Shown piece after piece: positions 51,017 through 57,378 of a DNA stretch of 57,378 nt (within the stretch, counting starts at the first letter, position 1; each line of letters begins with the position of its first letter). The translations under genes were made by a program, and so were the position numbers. Origin of the DNA: CAZFQG01 sp964520785 (lineage in GTDB: Bacteria; Planctomycetota; Planctomycetia; Pirellulales; Thermoguttaceae); the NCBI GenBank assembly GCA_964520785.1, contig CAZFQG010000011.1:1-57378 (forward strand), written 5' to 3'. Under the pieces are notes generated by a model, which made no database searches, was not told the origin of the DNA, and saw nothing but the letters and a program-made list of their open reading frames with translations.

Positions 51017-51943
51017 TTACTCCCGATCATTCTCCGTAATCTCGCCGCCGGCAATGGTGCTCAGCGATCGCCATAGTTGCCAGTCGATCTCGTTACCGTA
51101 AAAGCCCACGTGGCCGTCCGCGAATGCCACGTTGACTCCGCCCGGATGGAGGCTGCGGGCCGAGGCATACTCGTTGTAGTACGTGTTCCCGGCCGAATCG
51201 CTGCAAGGCATATTATCGGCTGGAACGCAGTTCCTTTGAAAGGACGCGACGAAAAGCGCATCGCCCACGCTGGAGTTGGGCGTATGCAAATGGGTGTAGG
51301 CGCAGGTGCCCATGCTGGTCCCTTCCGACCAGACGCCGCGCACGTCGAATTTCTGGTCATCGGCGAAATTGTCGTCGCGTCCGGCGATCACCTCACTGGC
51401 AATCGCGGTGCAAGAGGTACCGTCGCTCATATCCGACATCTTCTTGCACAGATCGTTTTGAAAAGCGCCGTCGGTCGTCCAGTCCGTGCTGGAAACGCCG
51501 GCCTTCTTGCTGCCGAAACAAAGGACCAGATTCGACCGCGCGAAATGGGTATTCATGCGACGGCCCGCCGCGTTATCACTGGGACACATATAGGCGGGTA
51601 TATGATTCCTCGTCACTCTCAAGTTCACCGCGTCATAGATGCGGCGATCGAAATCATACGTGTCGTAGAGTTCGTCTTGTTCGATATAGGGAAGTAATAA
51701 CGTCAGCGCCGAATGCCCCTTGCAGGCACTCGTACACGAGGTTCCCTTGGGCAGCATCTTATGCGTATTCTCATAATTCAGTACCGCCAGACCGACCTGC
51801 TTGAGGTTGCTGGAGCACTGCATTCGCCTGGCAGCCTCGCGCGCCGCCTGAACGGCAGGCAGCAACAGCGCGATAAGAATGCCGATGATGGCGATGACAA
51901 CCAACAACTCGACCAGGGTAAAACCGCTCAGGTCTTTCCGCAT
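51017..51943 (-). CDS. DUF1559 pseudopilin-type protein
   Basis: 308 residues from ATG 51943. The type IV prepilin cleavage motif is clear: DLSGFTLVELLVVIAIIGIL, with cleavage between Gly and Phe and Glu5 present. Helix residues AREAARRMQCSSNLKQVGLA follow, then a DUF1559/SBP_bac_10 domain with HPGGVNVAFADGHVGFYGN, the planctomycete H-x-G-G signature. Such proteins are paralogous and numerous in Planctomycetota. Their function is not settled and may involve surface pseudopili. A start 27 bases upstream would add 9 residues before the conserved basic leader. Confidence 0.93.
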   Translation of the reverse strand: MRKDLSGFTLVELLVVIAIIGILIALLLPAVQAAREAARRMQCSSNLKQVGLAVLNYENTHKMLPKGTSCTSACKGHSALTLLLPYIEQDELYDTYDFDRRIYDAVNLRVTRNHIPAYMCPSDNAAGRRMNTHFARSNLVLCFGSKKAGVSSTDWTTDGAFQNDLCKKMSDMSDGTSCTAIASEVIAGRDDNFADDQKFDVRGVWSEGTSMGTCAYTHLHTPNSSVGDALFVASFQRNCVPADNMPCSDSAGNTYYNEYASARSLHPGGVNVAFADGHVGFYGNEIDWQLWRSLSTIAGGEITENDRE

Positions 51944-52120
51944 CGTCCCAATCCTTCTGTCGTCTTCCACGCCGCGAGCGACCGCCGGGGCGCGGACCGT
52001 TTGAACCGGAGGGCGCCGCCCGCGAAAAACCGAGAAGCGGCTTCCGCAGACAATGAAGGCGGCGTCAATCGGCGCCGGCGGCGCTTCGGCGACGCCCTCC
52101 AGTCTTGCGATAAACCGATC

Positions 52121-53512
52121 CTACCCGCGCCTTCGGACGGTCAGACCCAATATTCCCAACATGAAAAGCAGCGAGCCGCTTGCCGGCTCCGGTACGGCGG
52201 CCGCGCCGGTCGCCCCCCAATTCGCCCGGATGATGTCCAGGTCGGCGCTGCCGACCATGCCGTCGCCGGAAGGATCGCCGCAGGGAAGGCACCCGGGATC
52301 GACGCTGGCTCCCCAGTTCGCGCGGACGATGTCCAGATCGGCGCTGCCGACCATGCCGTCGCCGTTGAGATCGCCGGCCAATCCGGCCGTGGAACCGATG
52401 ATCAACCGGACATTGTCGTATCCCGCGGTGGAACCGGCCTCCGGAGTCCCGCCGATTCGGACCTGGATTCTCCGGCCCGCGTCTTGCGGCTGGGCCACGT
52501 AGCGGAGGGTCTGGTCCGACATGGCGCCGCCGGCGCCAATTTCGATCCATCCGGAAAGCGCGGCGACCTCCGTTCCATCCATATAGTGGAGACTGATTCG
52601 CCACGGCGTGGGATCCCAACCAAGGTCGTCATGATCCTGGCGGCGGCCAACCGCCGCCACGAGGTCATAGGACTCGCCCGGCTCGAACGTCGTCGAGGTA
52701 TACTGGTAGGCGTAGTTGTTAGCTCCCGCGTCCACCAGCGCGAAGTAGTCGCCGTCGACCCCGATCCCGCCGAAGAAGTTCCCCGCGTCCGGCCCTTCCT
52801 GGTAAACGCTATAAGCCGCGACCTCGCACTCGCCCCACATGGGGATATCCGCCTGGTGGCCCCCTTCCTCAAAGGAGTAATTCAGGATCGTCCCCGCTGG
52901 AGGCGTTTCAACGACGGCGTCCGTCGTGAGCCGGACGTTGTCGTATCCGGCCGTGGACCCGGTATTGAGGCTCCCGCCGAGTCGAACCTGAATCGTCTGA
53001 CCCGCGTCCTGGGGCTGGGCCACGTAATGAAGGGTCTGGTCCGACATCGCGCCGCCGGCGCCGAGTTCGATCCATCCCGAAAGCGCGGCGACCTCCGTTC
53101 CGTCGGCGTAGTGCAGGCTGATTTGCCAAGGCGTGGGGTCCCACCCCAGCTCATCATGGTCTTGTCGGCGTCCGACCGCCGCCACCAGGTCGTAGGATGC
53201 GCCGGAAACGAACGCCGCCAGCGTGTCTTGATAAGCGCAGAAGCCGCCGGAATCGATCAGCGCGAATTGGTCGCCGTCCAAGCCGACCCCGCCGAAAAAG
53301 TTCGCGGCGTCCGGCCCTTCTTGATACACCGACCAGGGGCTGTCCGCCGGCGCGTCGGGTGTCATGTCCACGTCGACCCAGTCCGGGATATCGATGTTCT
53401 TCCCCCCTAACTCGAAAGAGTGATTGTAAATCGTGATGTCGCCTGCCGCGACCGGACACGCCATCGCCACGAGGCACGGCATCCACGCAAAAAAGAAGCT
53501 TGTTCGGCTCAT
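52121..53512 (-). CDS. PEP-CTERM protein with two tandem modules and a dockerin
   Basis: 463 residues from the ATG at 53512, chosen because GGAGG lies 5 bases upstream. An adjacent ATG 3 bases earlier is too close to the site. A signal peptide (MPCLVAMACPVAAG) is followed by two about 175-residue beta modules with very similar sequence, each with SYDLVAAVGRRQDHD and GAGGAMSDQTL. A type I dockerin has two calcium loops (DLNGDGMVGSADLDIVRANW, and SGDGMVGSADLDIIRANWG). It ends with VPEPASGSLLFMLGILGLTV and a basic tail (PEP-CTERM sorting signal). Surface or exosortase-dependent export is expected. No exosortase gene is in the window. The next gene encodes a single-module relative. Confidence 0.88.
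   Translation of the reverse strand: MSRTSFFFAWMPCLVAMACPVAAGDITIYNHSFELGGKNIDIPDWVDVDMTPDAPADSPWSVYQEGPDAANFFGGVGLDGDQFALIDSGGFCAYQDTLAAFVSGASYDLVAAVGRRQDHDELGWDPTPWQISLHYADGTEVAALSGWIELGAGGAMSDQTLHYVAQPQDAGQTIQVRLGGSLNTGSTAGYDNVRLTTDAVVETPPAGTILNYSFEEGGHQADIPMWGECEVAAYSVYQEGPDAGNFFGGIGVDGDYFALVDAGANNYAYQYTSTTFEPGESYDLVAAVGRRQDHDDLGWDPTPWRISLHYMDGTEVAALSGWIEIGAGGAMSDQTLRYVAQPQDAGRRIQVRIGGTPEAGSTAGYDNVRLIIGSTAGLAGDLNGDGMVGSADLDIVRANWGASVDPGCLPCGDPSGDGMVGSADLDIIRANWGATGAAAVPEPASGSLLFMLGILGLTVRRRG
52406..52800. repeat. Direct repeat copy A (C-terminal module)
   Basis: Copy A of an about 395-base segment, offset about 525 bases from copy B at 52931-53322. The encoded modules agree at nearly nine of ten residues in the central part, indicating recent intragenic duplication. 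Confidence 0.8.
52931..53322. repeat. Direct repeat copy B (N-terminal module)
   Basis: Copy B of the module-encoding repeat in the PEP-CTERM dockerin gene. Offset to copy A is 525 bases over most of its length, shifting by a few bases (a codon) toward the end. Confidence 0.8.
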
Positions 53513-53661
53513 CATATCCTCCACTATGTTAAAAGAAACCGCCGCCGGCTCTCCACGAAAACCCGGCACATACCGCATGTGCTCCGCTGCCGGCGAACGC
53601 CGATCGGCCTTTGAAACGAGGTCCCTGGCCGGTAATGCCCGCCGCGATCCGTCGCGGCCCG

Positions 53662-54336
53662 TCAGCGTCCTTCGCGCCGCGCGAGACCAGCGAACAAAAG
53701 CAGCCCGCCCAGGAGCATCGCGAAGCAAGACGGCTCGGGAACAACGACGCTCAGGCGGACATTGTCATAACCGGTCGATTGGCCCACCCAGGGGTCCGCG
53801 GCGGCGCGGCCAATAAGTACGCGGATCCCTTTACCGGCATCGGCGGCCTGCGCAACGTAGACCAAGGACTGATCGGTCATAGCGCCTCCGTCGCCGTTGG
53901 GAATCGAGCCCGACAGGGATGCCGCCTCCATGCCGCTATCCGCGTGGTTGAGGCTGAACATCCAGGGGGTGTCGGCCCAGTTCAGCTCATCGTGATCGGC
54001 GCGGCGCCCGACGGCCACCGTCAGCGTGTACTCATAGCCGGGAACGAATGTCGCCCCGGTATCCTGGTACGCGTAGAACATGCCTTCATAACCATCGACG
54101 AGTAAGAAGTAACTGCCGTCCAAGTCACCCGTGGGGAAGTAGTTGGCCGCATTCGGCCCCGACTGGTATACCGAATAGGGGCTGCTTTCATCAACGTCAA
54201 CCCAACCAGGGACATCGACTTGCACTCCGTCGAGTTCAAACGACGGATTATCGATCGCGATCGTCTCCGCCATGCTCCACGAAGCGGCAATCACCACTCC
54301 GAGAACGGCTCCGCTTACGAACCATGCATTCTTCAT
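53662..54336 (-). CDS. PEP-CTERM protein with one module of the same family
   Basis: 224 residues. A strong GAGGAGGG site sits 7 bases before the ATG. A signal segment (AVLGVVIAASWSMAE) precedes one beta module homologous to those of the next gene (ALSGSI... DGGAMTDQSLVYVAQAADAG, YTLTVAVGRRADHDEL). It ends with VVPEPSCFAMLLGGLLLFAG and a basic tail, the PEP-CTERM anchor. It is upstream of the dockerin gene in the same direction, 150 bases away. The pair probably arose by gene duplication. Its ligand is unknown. Confidence 0.88.
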   Translation of the reverse strand: MKNAWFVSGAVLGVVIAASWSMAETIAIDNPSFELDGVQVDVPGWVDVDESSPYSVYQSGPNAANYFPTGDLDGSYFLLVDGYEGMFYAYQDTGATFVPGYEYTLTVAVGRRADHDELNWADTPWMFSLNHADSGMEAASLSGSIPNGDGGAMTDQSLVYVAQAADAGKGIRVLIGRAAADPWVGQSTGYDNVRLSVVVPEPSCFAMLLGGLLLFAGLARREGR

Positions 54337-54812
54337 TTCTTTCCCTCCTCAATTGCGGTTATCGAATACAAAGGTGTTACGCACAGTAACTGCTATGGCT
54401 TGACGCCAAGGGCAAACGCACATTTCCACGCTTGGTGGCTCATTACTGCATAGACCCCTCGCACCTAAATTCTTAGGATAGTCACCCGCAATTTGGACGG
54501 AATAGCAATTCTGTACTATTTCGGCGCAAATCGTGCCACCGGACCCGTCTTTGGCTGCGACGTGCGAAGGTAAAGACCCTCCTGCTGGGCAAATCCGCGG
54601 CCCGGCCGCGAAACCGGCGAGAGGAGACGTATCCAGAAACGGCCCAGAGGAGCGGCCATTCTCGTCACCACGGTATCAATTGACGCAGTCTTCGGGAGAC
54701 CGTAGAATCGAAGCGTAGAATCGGAGGGGCCTGGAAAGGAGAATGACGCTCAGATGGACGCGGCGTCGCGATCACCCATCTGCGCGTTCTCCGTCAATCG
54801 TCGAGGAAGACC
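54337..54812. other. Divergent intergenic region, 476 bases
   Basis: No gene recognised. It must hold promoters for the PEP-CTERM gene (minus) and the glycosidase-like gene (plus). A short inverted repeat CCTAA-ATTC-TTAGG lies at 54464-54477 and could be an operator. Confidence 0.4.
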
Positions 54813-56228
54813 ATGAAGAACATGAATTGCGCAGTACGTCTGATGTTGGCCGCGTCCGTTTTGCTCGTTGGCGCAGTGTGGGGGCCGGACGCTCTTGCCG
54901 ACTCCCAAATGGGGATGAAGATCGAATCGATCGAAACGCAAGAGGAGGGCGACTCGGTCATTACTTCGGGTGCCGAGTTCGTCTTGGATCGGAAAGAGAA
55001 CTTGGTGATCTGCTATCAGCGCATCCCGCGACGGCGCGAGGTCGCGACCATTCGCGGCTTGCCGCTTGACGAGGTGAAGCTCTTGACACGCAACGCCGAG
55101 CGGTGCATATTCGGCCTTTCGCCGGAAAATGCACTCCTTGCGATCGGTGCGGATAGCGTGCTGCAAATATCCCTGGCCCCTGGCGAGAACGTCACGATCA
55201 CGGGCGCGTACGCGCCGGCCTGGCGGGGCATCGATGGCAATCACTTCCTCTTGCCGGACGCGGTCGGGGGCGTGGGCGCGTACCTGCTCGGCGAGGGCAA
55301 GTGCCGGCCTCCCGCATCGTGGGAGAGTGGTTGGACGCTCAGTTACGAGGCCGACGTTGCGTCGCGACTACTGATCACGGTCTTCCCGCCGCGGCCGTTT
55401 GACGTGAACCAGTCCCGCAAGACGATGGTGCATACGTTTTCGTCGAAACGTCCCTATCCGTCCGACGAAGAAATCACGCGCTGGAGCAAGATCGGCCCGG
55501 TGCTCACTCTGCACAGTTGGATTTGGCGGGGGAGCCGCGGCAGCACCTATGGAATCGAGCAGGACGAGTCTTGGTCCACCACCACCTTCGTGCCCAAGGA
55601 CGAGCCAGAATTGCGGCGCGTCATCAGCACGGCACATGAACGTGGAATGAAGGTCATTCCCTACATGTCTCCCTACTATTTCGGCGACAGCCGGGGGCTT
55701 GTCGGCAGTGAGACGATGCCCGAGTACCTTAAGAAGGTGCAGGCCGTGCTGGCCGAATACGGCTTCGACGGAGTCTACCTGGACGGCCTCTACAAGAACG
55801 ACGTCGACGGTTCCTATGAGTTGCTGCGGCAACTGCGCCGGATGCTTGGCGATGGACGAATCATCTATGTTCACGACACGAACATGCCGCTGGAGAAGAT
55901 CAGTTGCCCGTTCATCGATACCTATGCCACGTACACTCTCACCGGCGAACACACGAAATTGACCGAAGAATACGCCCGCTGGATCGTCAGCAACTACAAC
56001 CTGGGGAACTCGGTGGGAACATTCTGCTACGACAGCACGCGCCCGAGCGCGGAGGTAATCGACCTGCTTCTGTGCGCGAATGCCCGACTGCCGTATTGGG
56101 TACAGGACGGCACATGGAGCAACCTGAAATACTACCTGGAACCGGACGAAGTGGAACTCTTGAACCGGGAGTATTTTCCAAGGCTCAACCGCGATGACCC
56201 CCGCGCCGCGCCCGCCGAAAAACCGTAA
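54813..56228 (+). CDS. Exported TIM-barrel glycosidase-like protein
   Basis: 471 residues. A signal peptide (RLMLAASVLLVGAVWGPDALA) is followed by a beta-rich N-terminal domain (about residues 30-200). A TIM-barrel segment has HERGMKVIPYMSPYYFGD, EYGFDGVYLDGLYKND (candidate nucleophile Asp in YLDG) and RIIYVHDTNMPL. This pattern fits melibiase-like or DUF6259-type glycosidases, but the family is not assigned with certainty. The GAGGAAG just before the ATG supports the start. It shares the accessory carbohydrate region with the other two glycosidases. Confidence 0.8.
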   Translation: MKNMNCAVRLMLAASVLLVGAVWGPDALADSQMGMKIESIETQEEGDSVITSGAEFVLDRKENLVICYQRIPRRREVATIRGLPLDEVKLLTRNAERCIFGLSPENALLAIGADSVLQISLAPGENVTITGAYAPAWRGIDGNHFLLPDAVGGVGAYLLGEGKCRPPASWESGWTLSYEADVASRLLITVFPPRPFDVNQSRKTMVHTFSSKRPYPSDEEITRWSKIGPVLTLHSWIWRGSRGSTYGIEQDESWSTTTFVPKDEPELRRVISTAHERGMKVIPYMSPYYFGDSRGLVGSETMPEYLKKVQAVLAEYGFDGVYLDGLYKNDVDGSYELLRQLRRMLGDGRIIYVHDTNMPLEKISCPFIDTYATYTLTGEHTKLTEEYARWIVSNYNLGNSVGTFCYDSTRPSAEVIDLLLCANARLPYWVQDGTWSNLKYYLEPDEVELLNREYFPRLNRDDPRAAPAEKP

Positions 56229-56587
56229 ACCGTCGTGACCATGTTCGTTGCGCTGCCGGTTCACTCGGAGTTCACGGATTACCGGTTAAGGAAGACCACG
56301 GATATATCAAGCGGGCAGCACGTAGTAATCCTGGTTTTGAGGAACCGGATGCTCTCATGCGTTGAAACGTCTAAACGGGTCGGGAGTCTTAAATCTGGTT
56401 CGAGTCGCGCCGGGCGGTTGATTCCGTCGTGACCGTTGATTAGGCAAACCATGCCGCGACTTCTGTTTGGGGGTGGAGCTTGTTGGGGGGGTGATATGTA
56501 TGGCCGGGAATTCTCGCTCCTTTTAACCGACTTCGCGGCGTGGTGCCAAGCCAGATTCCTGGGAAGGCCGCCGGGGCGTTGACATGG

Positions 56588-56966
56588 TCACGAGGGCTCT
56601 TCCGCCGAACGCCCGGGGCGGATGCGGATCCCGGATTCGCTTACCACCCAGAGATGGCCCGCCAGGGGCGCGGACTCCAACACGGCGATGACTCGTTCCA
56701 TCACTCGCAGCACATGGCGGCGACTCTGGTCGCCCACGCGCAGAACAATCAAGCCTTGGTACCGCTCCGGCGGAAACTCCCGGATGTTGCCGAAGTCCAG
56801 GTCGAGTGTCACCACGACGCGTCCTTCTCGCGCAGCCGTTTCGGCGATCCTCGCGTCCGGATGGCCCTGGAGTTCCTCGTCCCAGACGGTCTGGCGCGTC
56901 GTGCCCATGGGAACGCAGCAGCTTCGCCACGTCGTCGTGCAGGTTTTCGTCAATCTTCAGTCGCAT
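56588..56966 (-). pseudogene. Frameshifted DUF5615 (PIN-like toxin) gene
   Basis: The DUF5615 N-terminus MRLKIDENLHDDVAKLL starts at ATG 56966, but the frame breaks near codon 24. The remainder, QTVWDEELQGHPDARIAETA through EGRVVVTLDLDFGNIREFPP, continues in another frame to the stop at 56588. One extra base in the GCGCC run (56893-56894 on the plus strand) explains the break. Without it the protein would be about 125 residues, a normal DUF5615 length. The PIN-like fold DEN...D...DLDFGNI is otherwise complete. The gene follows DUF433 with a 1-base overlap of stop and start. It is either a genuine inactivating mutation or a sequencing error. The toxin role is inferred from family context. Confidence 0.8.
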
Positions 56967-57199
56967 CACCCGACCCCGGGCACGAAAGGGATGACGGTTT
57001 CGCGGGCCAGGTCCGCGGCGTAGGCCATCGCCGCTTCGATGTCTTTGCGATCCAAGTGGTAACCGCGCATGATCTCTTCCGGCGACTCGCCCGCCGCCAG
57101 GTTGTCGAGGACCACCGAGACCATCACCCGCGTCCCCTTGATGCACGCTCTGCCGTGGCAGACCGCCGGGTCGGCCGCGATTCGTTCTTGCCAGTTCAT
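56966..57199 (-). CDS. DUF433 antitoxin-like protein
   Basis: 77 residues from ATG 57199, with GGAG about 7 bases upstream. It has the DUF433 pattern WQERIAADPAVCHGRACIKG with TRV(M)VSVVLDNLAAGESPEEI and YHLDRKDIEAAMAYAADLA, a helix-turn-helix antitoxin usually paired with DUF5615. Its stop overlaps the ATG of the frameshifted DUF5615 gene (TGATG). With the toxin frame disrupted, this could be an orphan antitoxin. The last 180 bases of the window hold nothing recognised. Confidence 0.87.
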   Translation of the reverse strand: MNWQERIAADPAVCHGRACIKGTRVMVSVVLDNLAAGESPEEIMRGYHLDRKDIEAAMAYAADLARETVIPFVPGVG

Positions 57200-57378
57200 G
57201 CGAGGCTCCGGAAAAGGTGTCGCTGTGTCGCTGTCGCTTGCGGGTTTACCGTCGCCGCTATTATACCCGCCCCCCGCGCGAGGCGCCAAGGCCAAGCGCC
57301 GGTTCGCGTGCGTTTTCGCATTGATTTACGCGGCAATGGGAAGCACCCGCCGCGGAGGGCGGGGTGGAAGGGGTGCTT

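Noticed and set aside
54533..54718. 61-codon frame in the divergent region before the TIM-barrel protein
   Set aside because: No ribosome site and no recognisable sequence; it lies in the probable promoter region.

Overview
The window is GC-rich bacterial chromosome, almost certainly from a member of the Planctomycetota. The evidence is a DUF1559 pseudopilin-type protein, PEP-CTERM proteins (one also carrying dockerin repeats), a DUF1080 protein, a lipoprotein of the planctomycete carboxypeptidase-regulatory-like kind, ExbB/ExbD proteins beside a PQQ-type propeller, and a primary sigma factor with a long acidic N-terminus. The class cannot be fixed from this sequence alone. No rRNA, tRNA, CRISPR array, insertion sequence or phage gene was recognised.

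Layout. 1-2.9 kb: a ferrous iron uptake operon, with a membrane-anchored DtxR-FeoA regulator overlapping feoB, which runs off the left edge. 3-7.2 kb: coaX (minus), a beta-CASP metallo-beta-lactamase RNase-like protein (plus) and the primary sigma factor (minus), followed by about 1 kb without a convincing gene. 8.2-15.7 kb, minus strand: fmt, an unannotated 52-residue membrane protein, miaB, glnE, a SatD-like protein and a DUF3307 membrane protein. 16-19.9 kb, plus strand: a multidomain thioredoxin-like lipoprotein and a GT4 glycosyltransferase.

20-31.9 kb holds the most distinctive block, a compact eight-gene minus-strand operon. In transcription order it encodes a prenyltransferase-fold/HEAT exported protein, a single-pass protein with TonB-like topology, ExbB, ExbD, a zinc-ribbon ExbD, a large membrane-anchored PQQ-type propeller protein, a TPR/solute-binding (SBP_bac_5) fusion, and a small exported protein with a Ser/Pro/Thr/Glu repeat tail. 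It looks like a proton-motive-force-driven envelope machine whose substrate is unknown. It is the best candidate in the window for an undescribed system.

32-44 kb is a housekeeping and accessory mixture. It holds a gluzincin, a CpsB-type PHP phosphatase and a zinc-ribbon membrane protein in one operon, a hybrid REC-kinase-REC protein, a DUF2786-like protein, a PH-domain membrane protein, purM, a possible DUF6690 protein, a double GNAT acetyltransferase and a DUF1080 protein. 44-56 kb is a carbohydrate-oriented accessory region: a DUF5703/GH95-like glycosidase, a URO-D-like protein divergent from an AraC regulator, a Tat-exported GHL10-like glycosidase, a lipoprotein, a DUF1559 protein, two related PEP-CTERM proteins and another TIM-barrel glycosidase-like protein. 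56.5-57.2 kb ends with a DUF433/DUF5615 toxin-antitoxin-like pair in which the DUF5615 gene is frameshifted.

Genes were called from the translated sequence, motif recognition, ribosome binding sites and gene overlaps. Family assignments are from recall of family signatures, with no database search.
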